A DNA stretch of 64,000 nucleotides, from NCBI RefSeq assembly GCF_024701375.2, contig NZ_CP113910.1, positions 7,068,001 to 7,132,000 on the forward strand. The letters run 5' to 3'. The stretch comes from Streptomyces sp. KMM 9044. GTDB lineage: Bacteria > Actinomycetota > Actinomycetes > Streptomycetales > Streptomycetaceae. Positions 8,807 through 17,326 of the stretch are shown one piece after another (the first letter of the stretch is position 1; each line of letters begins with the position of its first letter). The notes below the pieces were generated by a model that was given only the letters and a program-made list of their open reading frames with translations, searched no databases and was not told the origin of the DNA. Position numbers and translations under genes: made by a program.

Positions 8807-8992
8807 TGCCTCTCCCCACGAAAGTCCGATGGACATGCCATTTGGCTCTTCGGAGGTGCGGTTACCCAGCCGCAGCCCGAACACTCCTCACGACTTTCAA
8901 AAACCTTCGCGGTGACGCACGGTGCCACCCCCTTCACTCAGGGCGGAACGCCGCTGCCTTCCCCTGGGGGCGAGGATTCCTACGCTGGAGGG

Positions 8993-9424
8993 GTGAGCAG
9001 ACAAGTGCCCCTCGACGCCCGTGTCATCCCTCTGCGACCCGCACAGGCGCGCCATGTGCCCACGCGCCGCGCCACCGCCCCACCGACCCCGGCCCCCGCC
9101 CCCACCGCCCCCACTCCCAAAGAACCCCTGTGGCGCGACCTGGTCGGCGACGCGCTGCGCCGGGAGCGGCTCGCCCAGGAGCGGACGCTGAAGGACGTCG
9201 CCGACACGGCCCGGATCTCCCTGCCGTATCTGTCGGAGGTGGAGCGGGGCCGCAAGGAGGCCTCGTCGGAGGTCCTCGCGGCCGCCGCCCAGGCCCTCGG
9301 CCTGGGCCTGGGCGACCTGCTGTCGCGGGCCCAGGACGAACTCGTCCGCGTCACCGGCCGGCGGGCTCCCGCGAGCCGGGACACGACCCGCGCCTCGTAC
9401 GACGGACTGTGCCTGGCAGCCTGA
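8993..9424 (+). CDS. popR: PopR, XRE-type activator of clpP3-clpP4
   Basis: A 143-residue protein with a Pro/Ala-rich N-terminal 45 residues and an XRE-type helix-turn-helix (LRRERLAQERTLKDVADTA, then LPYLSEVERGRKE) like ClgR/PopR of the Clp regulon. It ends in Leu-Ala-Ala. In S. lividans PopR the terminal alanines are, as I recall, the degradation signal read by ClpP1. It is encoded next to and convergent with a tandem clpP pair, the known PopR target. GTG 8993 is preceded by GGAGG very closely and by TACGCT at 8981-8986, so the transcript may be leaderless. Confidence 0.85.
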   Translation: MSRQVPLDARVIPLRPAQARHVPTRRATAPPTPAPAPTAPTPKEPLWRDLVGDALRRERLAQERTLKDVADTARISLPYLSEVERGRKEASSEVLAAAAQALGLGLGDLLSRAQDELVRVTGRRAPASRDTTRASYDGLCLAA

Positions 9425-9448
9425 CGCGACCGTGCCGGGGCCGGCGCC

Positions 9449-10051
9449 TCATCCACCCGCCAGGCGCCGGCTCAGCACCTCGTCGGCCAGGCCGTACACC
9501 ACGGCCTCCTGCGCGGTGAACACCTTGTCGCGGTCCATGTCCGCCCGCAGCGTCGCCACCTCGTGGTGGGTGTGCCGGGAGAGGACCTCCTCCACCTGGG
9601 CGCGGATCCGCAGCATCTCCTTGGCCTGGAGCGACAAGTCGGAGACCGTGCCCCGCTGCCCGCCCGCGGCCGGCTGCCCGAGGAGCACCCGCGCGTGCTC
9701 CAGGACGAACCGGCGCCCCACGTCACCGGCGGCCAGCAGCACGGCCGCCGTGGACACCGCCTGCCCGACGCAGTACGTCGAGATCGGCGCCTGGACGAAC
9801 GCCATCGTGTCGTAGATCGCCATGAGCGAGGTGTACGAGCCGCCCGGGGAGTTGATGTAGACCGCGATCTCGCTCTCCGGGGCCGACGACTCCAGATGGA
9901 GAAGCTGCGCGATGACGACGCCCGCGACCCCGTCGTCGATCTCGGTGCCGAGGAAGATGATCCGCTCGGACAGCAGCCGGCTGAACACGTCGTAGGACCG
10001 CTCGCCCTGCGGGGTGCGCTCGACGACGTTCGGAATCGTGTACGTCCCCAT
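9449..10051 (-). CDS. clpP4: ClpP-like protease subunit, catalytic His missing
   Basis: A 200-residue ClpP-family subunit, the second gene of a two-gene operon (2 bases after the upstream clpP stop). The nucleophile Ser100 (GQAVSTAAV) and the Asp175 region ([13 protein letters not shown]) are present. The position of the catalytic His, normally in an IHQP motif, reads LLGQP, so Gly125 replaces it. By itself this subunit should therefore be inactive or impaired and may act like ClpR in a mixed ring with its partner. The start at 10051 gives [11 protein letters not shown]; no long propeptide. Numbering as clpP4 is inferred from operon order. Confidence 0.88.
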   Translation of the reverse strand: MGTYTIPNVVERTPQGERSYDVFSRLLSERIIFLGTEIDDGVAGVVIAQLLHLESSAPESEIAVYINSPGGSYTSLMAIYDTMAFVQAPISTYCVGQAVSTAAVLLAAGDVGRRFVLEHARVLLGQPAAGGQRGTVSDLSLQAKEMLRIRAQVEEVLSRHTHHEVATLRADMDRDKVFTAQEAVVYGLADEVLSRRLAGG

Positions 10052-10053
10052 CG

Positions 10054-10755
10054 TCACAGCCCCATCCTGCGTCGCGTCGCGGCCGGGCGGACGTCGTCGA
10101 GCGACTCCACCACCCGGTCCACCAATCCGTACTCCCTGGCTTCCTCGGCCGTGAACCAGCGGTCGCGATCGCCGTCCCGGGAGACGGTCTCCGCCGGCTG
10201 GCCGGTGTGCTCGGCGGTGATCCGTTCGATCGTCCGCTTGGTGAACTCCAGGTTCTCCGCCTGGATCTCGATGTCGGCGGTGGTACCGCCGATCCCGGCG
10301 GACGGCTGGTGCATCATGATCCGCGCGTTGGGCAGGGCATACCGTTTGCCCGGCGCGCCCACGCTCAGCAGGAACTGGCCCATGCTGGCTGCAAACCCCA
10401 TGGCGAGCGTCGAGACGTCGTTGGGGATCAGCCGCATCGTGTCGTAGATCGCCAGGCCGGCGTGGACGGACCCGCCGGGGCTGTTGACGTACAGGCTGAT
10501 GTCGGTGCGCGGGTCCTCCGCGGACAGGATCAGCAGCTGCGCGCACACCCGGTTGGCGGAGACCTCGTCGACCTGCGTCCCGAGCAGGACGATTCGCTGG
10601 GCGAGCAACTGGGCGGCCAGGTGGTCGTCGAACCGGGTCGGAGGGGTGTCGCCCTCCTCGGCCCGGGGCAGCGGGGCCGGCGGCCGGCCGGTATGGAGCC
10701 CGGCCGCGAGGCCGGATGCGCGTCCGGTGGTGAGTCCGGTACTGAGCGGAGACAT
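10054..10755 (-). CDS. clpP3: ClpP protease subunit, catalytically complete
   Basis: A 233-residue ATP-dependent Clp protease proteolytic subunit. The catalytic triad is Ser124 ([11 protein letters not shown]), His149 ([10 protein letters not shown]) and Asp198 ([12 protein letters not shown]). An N-terminal extension of about 45 residues rich in Gly/Thr/Pro precedes the handle domain and probably includes a propeptide. The ATG at 10755 follows CGGGAGC. It is first in the operon with the His-less subunit and has a PopR-like box upstream. Proteins of this pair are, in S. lividans, made when ClpP1 is absent and PopR accumulates. Name inferred from context. Confidence 0.92.
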   Translation of the reverse strand: MSPLSTGLTTGRASGLAAGLHTGRPPAPLPRAEEGDTPPTRFDDHLAAQLLAQRIVLLGTQVDEVSANRVCAQLLILSAEDPRTDISLYVNSPGGSVHAGLAIYDTMRLIPNDVSTLAMGFAASMGQFLLSVGAPGKRYALPNARIMMHQPSAGIGGTTADIEIQAENLEFTKRTIERITAEHTGQPAETVSRDGDRDRWFTAEEAREYGLVDRVVESLDDVRPAATRRRMGL

Positions 10756-10885
10756 CGGCGCTCCCGTGGGTGTCGGTGTGTGACTGTCCGGCGGTGCCCG
10801 TGTGTGCCCGGGCCGCTCACCGGTAAGCGGCCGGTACGACCGCGTCCCTCCACTCTTGACGGGAGACGGGGACCCGTGGTGATTT

Positions 10886-10917
10886 CTCTGCCCGCAGCAG
10901 ATTCGCCGAGGGCAGAG
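10886..10917 (-). promoter_or_regulatory. Candidate PopR/ClgR box upstream of clpP operon
   Basis: The 17 bases at 10886-10902 read CTCTGCC-CGC-AGCAGAT, matching 11 of 14 defined positions of the PopR consensus I recall (TTCTGCC-N3-GGCAGAA), with TCTGC and GCAGA correctly spaced. A further inverted half-site GGGCAGAG lies at 10910-10917 and also pairs with CTCTGCCC at 10886-10893. The box is about 130 bases upstream of the clpP3 start. Confidence 0.5.
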
Positions 10918-11027
10918 GCCAACCAACCCGGCGCCGTGGCCCCGCAAGGGCTCCGCCGTCGCCGATGAGTTCCGGGTCCCGGACCGGTCTACACCGATGA
11001 CCGCGTTCCACACCCCGGGAGGCATCC

Positions 11028-11510
11028 ATGACCACCGACGGATTCACCACGTGTCTCTGGTACGACGGCCGGGCCGAGGAGGCCGCGAACTTCTACGTGT
11101 CCGTGTTCAAGAACTCCGGCGTCGGCCGCACCCTCCGGTACACCGAGGCAGGTCCCGGACCCGAGGGCTCTGTGCTCACCGTGGACTTCACGGCCAACGG
11201 CCAGCGGTTCGTCGCGCTGAACGGCGGGCCCGAGTTCAAGTTCACCGAGGCGATCTCCCTGCAGATCGACTGCGCCGACCAGGGCGAGGTCGACTTCTAC
11301 TGGGACAAGCTCGTCGAGGGAGGCGGCGAGCACGGGCCCTGCGGCTGGCTCAAGGACCGGTTCGGCGTGTCCTGGCAGGTCGTTCCCACCCGGCTGACCG
11401 AACTGATCGCCGACCCGGACCCCCGGAAGGCGGCCCGCGCGATGAAGGCCATGATGGCGATGGGCAAGCTCGACATCGCCGCCCTGGAGAAGGCCTACAC
11501 GGGCGAGTGA
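11028..11510 (+). CDS. VOC/PhnB-like glyoxalase-fold protein
   Basis: A 160-residue protein of the 3-demethylubiquinone methyltransferase-like / PhnB group within the VOC superfamily. Diagnostic stretches are TCLWYDGRAEEAANFYVSVF at the N-terminus, VDFTANGQRFVALNGGPEF in the centre, and CGWLKDRFGVSWQVVP followed by a helical tail. The metal ligands of true glyoxalases are only partly evident, so catalysis is uncertain. The start at 11028 follows GGGAGGC. A monocistronic unit bounded by a hairpin terminator. Confidence 0.88.
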   Translation: MTTDGFTTCLWYDGRAEEAANFYVSVFKNSGVGRTLRYTEAGPGPEGSVLTVDFTANGQRFVALNGGPEFKFTEAISLQIDCADQGEVDFYWDKLVEGGGEHGPCGWLKDRFGVSWQVVPTRLTELIADPDPRKAARAMKAMMAMGKLDIAALEKAYTGE

Positions 11511-11522
11511 CCAAGGGGGCGC

Positions 11523-11555
11523 GGCTGGCGGGGCCGCGGGAGGGCCCCGCCAGCC
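11523..11555 (+). terminator. Hairpin terminator, 13-bp perfect stem
   Basis: The arms 11523-11535 and 11543-11555 pair perfectly around a seven-base loop, 13 bases after the VOC gene stop. It lies between convergent genes and may serve both. Confidence 0.75.
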
Positions 11556-11620
11556 ATGCTGCCCGGGCCCTTTGCCTGCCGTATGCCGGCGCCCCGCGCG
11601 CCGCCCGCCCGTCTGTCCCG

Positions 11621-12580
11621 TCAGCGGGCGCGGGCGTGCTCCCCGATCACCCGGGTGATCTCCCGTGCCATGCGCAGGATGCCGGGCGAGCGGACAGGGC
11701 AGGGCTTCGGTGTCGACGTCGTGGGCGCCAGACAGAAGTGCAGGTAGTCGTCGTCCCGGTGCAGGGCCGTCCGGTCACGGTCCCGCTGGGTGCAGTACTC
11801 GGGATGGACCCGCTCGTAGGCGTTGCAGGGCAGGTACTGCGACCAGGTGTGGCGCGCCCCCGCCGGACTCACCGCCTTGCCCGCGTCCGCCAGGAGGCCG
11901 CCGCCGGCGGCGGCCCGCTTCTCGTAGAGTCCGTTCACCCGGCGGATTCGGTCGGGGGTGATCGGGTCGGGGCCCTGCAACATCCACACGATGCGCGGCG
12001 GTCGGGCCACGTCGGCCGCGGTGATCTGCTCGGTGAGGCGCCGTGCGTCGGCCGCGTACCGCTCGAGGTACCGCTCCCGGGAGGCATCGTAGGTGACCCC
12101 GCCCATGCAGGGGGTGTAACCCCAGGCATTGCCCCAGAACTGGAGCACCACGTAGTCCGGGCGCAGCGAACGCACCAGCGCCGCCGCCTTGTCCGCCGCC
12201 GGGACCAGGGAGCGCTCGGCCGTACCCTCCAGGTAGTCGCACAGGGTGGTGCCCGAGTAGGGCGCACTCGTGTAGGACGCGCGTAACTCCCCGCGCAGCT
12301 CCCGCCCGAAGACCTCCTGGTTCTCCATCGCGAGCGAGTCGCCGAGGTACAGCACGGAGGGCGGCTTCCCGGCGGATCCGGTGCCGGGCGACGACGTGGC
12401 ACCGGGGGAGGAGTCCTCGGCGGAAGCCGCGTCGGGAGAGGCCGCAGCACGCTGGTGCGTGGCGGCCGATGCCTCGGGGGCGGCCGACGGCGGTCCGGCG
12501 GCCGGTGCGGACGACGGATCCCCGCACGCACCGAGCAGCACGGCGGCCAGCGCCACCCCCACGACCCACGGCTTGCGCAT
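11621..12580 (-). CDS. SGNH/GDSL-fold lipoprotein
   Basis: A 319-residue predicted lipoprotein: a short signal peptide ends in the lipobox LLGAC with Cys19, followed by about 55 residues of Ala/Pro/Ser-rich linker. The catalytic domain shows the block I motif LYLGDSLAMEN (Ser nucleophile in GDSL) and VVLQFWGNAW with the block III Asn. Near the C-terminus DDDYLHFC supplies a candidate Asp/His pair. This arrangement suits a secreted esterase, acyltransferase or polysaccharide deacetylase of the SGNH superfamily. The start at 12580 follows GGGAG. Substrate unknown. Confidence 0.8.
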   Translation of the reverse strand: MRKPWVVGVALAAVLLGACGDPSSAPAAGPPSAAPEASAATHQRAAASPDAASAEDSSPGATSSPGTGSAGKPPSVLYLGDSLAMENQEVFGRELRGELRASYTSAPYSGTTLCDYLEGTAERSLVPAADKAAALVRSLRPDYVVLQFWGNAWGYTPCMGGVTYDASRERYLERYAADARRLTEQITAADVARPPRIVWMLQGPDPITPDRIRRVNGLYEKRAAAGGGLLADAGKAVSPAGARHTWSQYLPCNAYERVHPEYCTQRDRDRTALHRDDDYLHFCLAPTTSTPKPCPVRSPGILRMAREITRVIGEHARAR

Positions 12581-12779
12581 ACGTGACTCCCACCCCGTCC
12601 GGCCGGAACGGCACCCCAGGCAAGCACAACCCGGCCCGGAGGGGAAGACACGTTTCAGGACAGTCCGTTCACCGGGTCCCGGCCGGTTCGGCGCGCGGGC
12701 CCGGGCACCGGCGACGAGCGCGGGGCAAGGACCGACCACGTTGCCGGGCCGCCCGCACGGACATGGCATGATCGGGCGC

Positions 12780-13478
12780 ATGCGTGAACGTGTTGTGGCC
12801 GCGTGCGACGGGGCTTCCAAGGGCAACCCCGGACCCGCCGCCTGGGCCTGGGTGATCGCCGACGCCTCCGAGACCCCGGTCCGCTGGCAGGCGGGCGCGC
12901 TCGGCAGAGCCACTAACAACGTCGCCGAACTCACCGCGCTGGAGCGACTGCTGACGGTCACCGATCCCGACGTGCCGCTCGAGGTCCGGATGGACTCGCA
13001 GTACGCGATGAAGGCCGTCACCACCTGGCTGCCCGGCTGGAAGCGCAACGGCTGGCGGACGGCGGCCGGCAAGCCGGTCGCCAACCAGGAACTGGTCGTC
13101 GGCATCGACGAACTCCTGCAGGGCCGCTCGGTCGAGTTCCGCTACGTCCCCGCCCACCAGGCCGACGGCGACCGCCTCAACGACTTCGCCGACCGCGCCG
13201 CCAGCCAGGCGGCCGTCGCCCAGCAGGACGCGGGCAGCGACGCGGGCTCGCCCGAGCCGCCGCCCTCCCCGGACACCCCGCCTGCCGGTGCCGCCAAGCG
13301 CAGGTCCCCCGGGCCGAAGACGTCCTCCCGGCCGCGCGGCGGCTCCTCGAATCGCACGATCAAGGCGAAGTTCCCGGGCCGCTGCCTGTGCGGTCGGCCC
13401 TACGCGGCCGGCGAGCCCATCGCCAAGAACGACAGCGGCTGGGGTCACCCCGAGTGCCGCACGGCCGAGAGCGCCTGA
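12780..13478 (+). CDS. rnhA: Ribonuclease HI with Cys-rich C-terminal extension
   Basis: A 232-residue protein. Residues 1-145 form an RNase H fold that cleaves RNA in RNA-DNA hybrids, with the acidic residues Asp10 (ACDGASKGNPG), Glu50, Asp72 (MDSQYAMKAV) and Asp135 plus His126 (VPAHQADGD). A Pro/Ser-rich linker follows, then a C-terminal module with CLCG, GWGHPEC that looks like a small zinc site. The start at 12780 gives MRERVVAACDG; an ATG at 12768 is an alternative. Neither has a strong ribosome site. Divergent from the SGNH lipoprotein. Confidence 0.9.
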   Translation: MRERVVAACDGASKGNPGPAAWAWVIADASETPVRWQAGALGRATNNVAELTALERLLTVTDPDVPLEVRMDSQYAMKAVTTWLPGWKRNGWRTAAGKPVANQELVVGIDELLQGRSVEFRYVPAHQADGDRLNDFADRAASQAAVAQQDAGSDAGSPEPPPSPDTPPAGAAKRRSPGPKTSSRPRGGSSNRTIKAKFPGRCLCGRPYAAGEPIAKNDSGWGHPECRTAESA

Positions 13479-13566
13479 GCACGGACGGACCGGCCGGCCG
13501 GACGCCTCACCTACCCGAGGCGCGCCTGTGTGCCGAACCGGCCGTGACGGGTGGCAGACTGAGGTC

Positions 13567-14550
13567 ATGGACGAGCGCACATTCGACAGGTCGGGTCAGC
13601 ACGCCTCCGTGATCGGTCTCGGCACCTGGCAACTCGGTGCGGACTGGGGGGATGTCGACGACAAGCAGGCCCTCACGGTTCTGGAGGCCGCCGCCGAGTC
13701 GGGGGTCACCTTCTTCGACACCGCCGATGTGTACGGGGACGGGCGCAGCGAGCAGACCATCGCGTCGTTCCTGAGCGGACGGCCCGACCTGCACGTACTG
13801 GTCGCCACCAAGATGGGCCGCCGGGTCGACCAGATCCCGGAGAACTACGTCCTGGACAACTTCCGCGCGTGGAACGACCGCTCGCGCCGAAACCTCGGCG
13901 TCGACCGTGTCGACCTGGTTCAGCTGCACTGCCCGCCGACCCCCGTGTACTCCACCGACGAGGTCTTCGACGCTCTCGACACCCTGGTCGCCGAGGAGCG
14001 GATCGCCGCGTACGGGGTCAGTGTGGAGACCTGTGCGGAGGCGCTGACCGCGATCGCCCGGCCGAACGTGGCGAGCGTGCAGATCATCCTCAACCCGTTC
14101 CGCATGAAGCCGCTGCGCGAGGTGCTCCCGGCGGCCCGCGCGGCGGGCGTCGGCGTCATCGCCCGCGTCCCGCTCGCCTCCGGCCTGCTGTCCGGCAGGT
14201 ACACCAAGGACACCGTCTTCCCCGAGAACGACCACCGCACCTTCAACCGGCACGGTGAGTCGTTCGACCGGGGCGAGACGTTCTCCGGTGTCGACTACAC
14301 GACCGGCGTCGAGTCCGCCGCCGAGTTCGCGGTGCTCGCCCCCGAGGGATACACCCCGGCACAGCTCGCCCTGCGCTGGATCGTTCAGCAGCCCGGAGTC
14401 ACCACCGTCATCCCCGGCGCACGCTCGCCCGAGCAGGCCCGCGCCAACGCGCACGCCGCCCGGCTCCCGGAGCTGTCCGAGCAGACGCTCGCCGCGATCG
14501 ACGACCTGTACGAGCGGCGGGTCAAGGAGCAGGTGGAAAACCGCTGGTGA
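13567..14550 (+). CDS. Aldo-keto reductase
   Basis: A 327-residue aldo-keto reductase of the large AKR superfamily. The TIM-barrel signature residues are present: FFDTADVYGDG with Asp and Tyr, VATKMG with Lys and LVQLHCPP with His. The NADPH-binding end reads VTTVIPGARSPEQARAN. The N-terminus is MDERTFDRSGQHASVIGLGTWQ. The start at 13567 follows GAGGTC. Likely reduces small aldehydes or ketones. The 17 bases upstream of GAGG contain no clear promoter; the preceding RNase H gene ends 88 bases before, so co-transcription is possible. Confidence 0.9.
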   Translation: MDERTFDRSGQHASVIGLGTWQLGADWGDVDDKQALTVLEAAAESGVTFFDTADVYGDGRSEQTIASFLSGRPDLHVLVATKMGRRVDQIPENYVLDNFRAWNDRSRRNLGVDRVDLVQLHCPPTPVYSTDEVFDALDTLVAEERIAAYGVSVETCAEALTAIARPNVASVQIILNPFRMKPLREVLPAARAAGVGVIARVPLASGLLSGRYTKDTVFPENDHRTFNRHGESFDRGETFSGVDYTTGVESAAEFAVLAPEGYTPAQLALRWIVQQPGVTTVIPGARSPEQARANAHAARLPELSEQTLAAIDDLYERRVKEQVENRW

Positions 14551-14715
14551 GACACCGTCCCGGCAGCCCGGCGGTGAAGGGCAGGGCGGACACCTGCCGG
14601 TGACGGAACCGGTGGGAGCCCGCTCACGCGTGACTGCCAGGCGGTAAAAGCCCCGGACGGTGGGCACCCGAGGGCGAGACGGGCCGAGGCCGTTCCTCAC
14701 CCCGGGAGGCGCGCC

Positions 14716-15213
14716 GTGTCACACACGCAGCAGGGCGAGAGCGGTCGCAGAGGCCTCGACGAGAGCGAGGAGGAGCGCGCGGACCGGATGTGGCAGGAAC
14801 TCGTCCAGGAAGTCCGCGTCGCCCAGACGGGCGTCCGGATCCTCCTCGGATTCCTGCTGACCGTCGTGTTCACCCCCGAGTATGCCGAACTGTCCGACGT
14901 CAACCAGAAGATCTGCATCGTCACGGTCGTCCTCGGGGCCTGCGCCGCCGGTGCGCTCATCGGGCCCCTCTCCCTGCACCGGCTCGTGTCCGGGCGGCGG
15001 GTCAAACCGCAGGCGGTGCGATGGGCGGCCCGGCTGACCATGCTCGGCCTTCTCCTGCTGCTCGCCACCGCCGCCACCTCCCTGCTGCTCGTCCTGGGGG
15101 TCGCCACCGACGACGACTTCGTCCCGTACCTGGTCGCCGGAATGGCCGCCTGGTACCTGCTGTGCTGGTTCGCGCTTCCGATGTGGACCCGGCACCGGCA
15201 CACGGCACCGTGA
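14716..15213 (+). CDS. DUF6328-type membrane protein
   Basis: A 165-residue membrane protein. A charged N-terminal 40 residues (ESEEERADRMWQELVQEVR) leads into four hydrophobic segments: ILLGFLLTVVFTP, IVTVVLGACAAGALIGPLSL, LTMLGLLLLLATAATSLLLV and VAGMAAWYLLCWFALP. I recognise this as the widespread actinobacterial DUF6328 family; no function is known. The GTG start at 14716 follows GGGAGGC. It ends only 10 bases from the convergent ssgC-like gene, without a terminator. Confidence 0.82.
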   Translation: MSHTQQGESGRRGLDESEEERADRMWQELVQEVRVAQTGVRILLGFLLTVVFTPEYAELSDVNQKICIVTVVLGACAAGALIGPLSLHRLVSGRRVKPQAVRWAARLTMLGLLLLLATAATSLLLVLGVATDDDFVPYLVAGMAAWYLLCWFALPMWTRHRHTAP

Positions 15214-15223
15214 CCAACGTTGT

Positions 15224-15649
15224 TCAGTGGCCCGTGAGGACCTCCGTGAGGAAGTCGTCGAGGCGGGTCTCCTCACTGCCGGGCGGGACCGAGTGGAAGG
15301 TGTCGCACAGGAAGTCCCCCACCGTGCCGGCCCACGCGAACACCACCGCGTGGTGCCGGCTGCCGTCGGCGTGGGTCTCACCGAGGAACTCCATCCGCAG
15401 CTCCCGCTCCACTCCTCTCGACTCCGGGCGCAGTCGCACGTCACCGGTTCCGACCGGGCGGGTGAGGCCGTCGGCGAGCATCCCGCGGTCGAGCCGCCAG
15501 CGCGCCAGGACCCGGCCGTCGTGGCTGAAGGCGAGCGTGACGGCGAACGGGTCGGAGGAGTCGTAGCTCAGGTGCGTGAGCACGGGAAAGCGGTCCGTGA
15601 CGCCCGTCTGGAGCTCCATCACCAAGGTCTTGTGCACTGCCGCGTTCAT
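15224..15649 (-). CDS. ssgC: SsgA-like sporulation/cell-division protein (SALP)
   Basis: A 141-residue SsgA-family protein, found only in morphologically complex actinomycetes where members guide septum placement and cell-wall remodelling. Family features: LSYDSSDPFAVTLAFSHDG, WRLDRGMLADGLTRPVGTGDVRLRP and the C-terminal PPGSEETRLDDFL. The length is normal. The position near sigL/popR/rnhA-like genes agrees with S. coelicolor ssgC as I remember it, but the exact subgroup would need a tree. The start at 15649 gives MNAAVHKTLVME; GGAGG precedes it. Confidence 0.85.
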   Translation of the reverse strand: MNAAVHKTLVMELQTGVTDRFPVLTHLSYDSSDPFAVTLAFSHDGRVLARWRLDRGMLADGLTRPVGTGDVRLRPESRGVERELRMEFLGETHADGSRHHAVVFAWAGTVGDFLCDTFHSVPPGSEETRLDDFLTEVLTGH

Positions 15650-15823
15650 GGGAGGCCTCCTGGTAGTACCGGCACAGGGACCTCTCCTACCCCGAAGGCG
15701 CGGGCATGCTCAGCCGTCCGGGGGATCGATCCGCATCCCGGTGCCGACCCGCCGGGCGGTCCCCACCCACCACCGCCCGCCCGACGGTGCGTCGAGTCCG
15801 GTTGGCAGGGCAGGATCCACTCC

Positions 15824-17326
15824 ATGACTGCTCACCCGCTGCCCACCGGCACCCCCGCCGCGCTCGGCGTCGACGCTTCCGGTGTCCACGCCTTCCTCGA
15901 CGCACTCGGCGACACCCCGGACATCGAGCCGCACAGCCTGATGATCCTGCGCCACGGCCGACAGGCCGCCGCCGGCTGGTGGGCGCCCTACACCCCCGAG
16001 CGGCCGCACCTGCTCTACTCGCTCAGCAAGAGCTTCACCGCCACCGCCGCCGCCCTCGCCGAGGCCGAGGGGCTGATCGACTTCGACGCCCCGGTGATCT
16101 CGTACTTCCCGGAGTTCGAAGCGGACATCACCGATCCGCGCAGCCGGTCGATGCTGGTCCGGCACGTGGCGTCGATGGCGAGCGGCCACGAGACCGACAC
16201 CATCGACGTGGCCTACGCGGTCGACCCCGCCGAGCCGGTACGCGGGTTTCTGCTCCAGCCGCCCGACCACGACCCCGGCACGGTCTTCGCGTACAACCAG
16301 CTCTGCACGTACACGCTCGCCGCGATCGTGCAGCGGGAGACGGGACAGCGGCTGACCGACTGGCTGCGACCCCGTCTGCTGGACCCGCTCGGCATCGGTG
16401 AGACCCTGTGGCAGCGCGACCGCACCGGCCGTGAGCTGGGCTTCAGCGGGCTGCACGCCACCACCGACGCGATCGCCCGGCTCGGCCTGCTGTACCTCGA
16501 CGACGGGGTGTGGGACGGTAAGCGGCTGCTGCCCGAGGGATGGGTCGCCAGGGCCTCGCGTCCGCACATACCGACCGCCGGGGCCATGGGGGAGAGCGGC
16601 CGGCAGGACTGGGACCGGGGCTACGGTTTCCAGTTCTGGATGTCCCGGCACGGGTTCCGGGGCGACGGGGCGTACGGCCAGTTCTGCCTCGTGCTGCCCG
16701 AGCACGACGCCGTGATCGCCACGACGGCGGCGACCGAGCGGATGCAGCAGTACCTGGACCTGGTCTGGCGGCATCTCGTACCGGCGTTCCACCCCGGCCC
16801 GCTCACCGGACGGAACGCCGAGGACCGGGCCCTCGGCGAGCGTCTCGCCCGGCTCGCTCTGCCGCCGGCCGCAGCAGGGGGACCGGTGCCACCGGAGGGG
16901 GCGCGGGACCGGGCCGCCGCGCGCCTCACCCCGTACGGCGGGGTCTGCGCGGAGCATCCGACGCTGACCGCCGCCGAGGTGGCGAAGGACGCCGGGGGCG
17001 GCTGGACGCTGAGCCTCGTGGACGACGGTCACCGCCTCGATCTGCCGTTCGGCGGCACGGGGTGGGCGGTCTCGGAGCAGCCCGGCCCGATCGCGGTGAG
17101 CGGCGGCTGGGCCGACGACGGCACCCTCGCCGTGGACGTGGCGTTCCTGGAGACCCCGCACCGCCTCCGGGTCACGTGCTCCCTCACGGACCGGACCTTC
17201 ACGGCCCACTGGCGCACCCGCCCGCTGGGTCAGCCGTCCCTGCGCGGGCTGCGCGCACCGCGCGGTTCGGTCTCAGCACCCGGATCAGTCGGAGGACGGC
17301 CGGAAGGTCCGCAGGAACGTCCGTAG
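15824..17326 (+). CDS. Serine hydrolase, class C beta-lactamase fold
   Basis: A 500-residue protein of the beta-lactamase/D-alanyl-D-alanine carboxypeptidase-like hydrolases. The nucleophile motif SxxK is Ser66-Leu-Ser-Lys69 (YSLSKSFT). The YxN-type motif appears as AYNQLCTY. The C-terminal third (from about residue 360) is an extra beta-rich domain. There is no signal peptide, so it is probably cytoplasmic, like many esterase-type members. Its last 42 bases overlap the 3' end of the convergent pseudokinase gene. The start at 15824 has weak GCAGG upstream. Substrate unknown. Confidence 0.87.
   Translation: MTAHPLPTGTPAALGVDASGVHAFLDALGDTPDIEPHSLMILRHGRQAAAGWWAPYTPERPHLLYSLSKSFTATAAALAEAEGLIDFDAPVISYFPEFEADITDPRSRSMLVRHVASMASGHETDTIDVAYAVDPAEPVRGFLLQPPDHDPGTVFAYNQLCTYTLAAIVQRETGQRLTDWLRPRLLDPLGIGETLWQRDRTGRELGFSGLHATTDAIARLGLLYLDDGVWDGKRLLPEGWVARASRPHIPTAGAMGESGRQDWDRGYGFQFWMSRHGFRGDGAYGQFCLVLPEHDAVIATTAATERMQQYLDLVWRHLVPAFHPGPLTGRNAEDRALGERLARLALPPAAAGGPVPPEGARDRAAARLTPYGGVCAEHPTLTAAEVAKDAGGGWTLSLVDDGHRLDLPFGGTGWAVSEQPGPIAVSGGWADDGTLAVDVAFLETPHRLRVTCSLTDRTFTAHWRTRPLGQPSLRGLRAPRGSVSAPGSVGGRPEGPQERP

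Noticed and set aside
8862..8867. SigB-type promoter for the SigL-like gene
   Set aside because: GGGTAA resembles the -10 box but no convincing GTTT-type -35 lies 14-16 bases upstream, so it is mentioned only in the gene entry.
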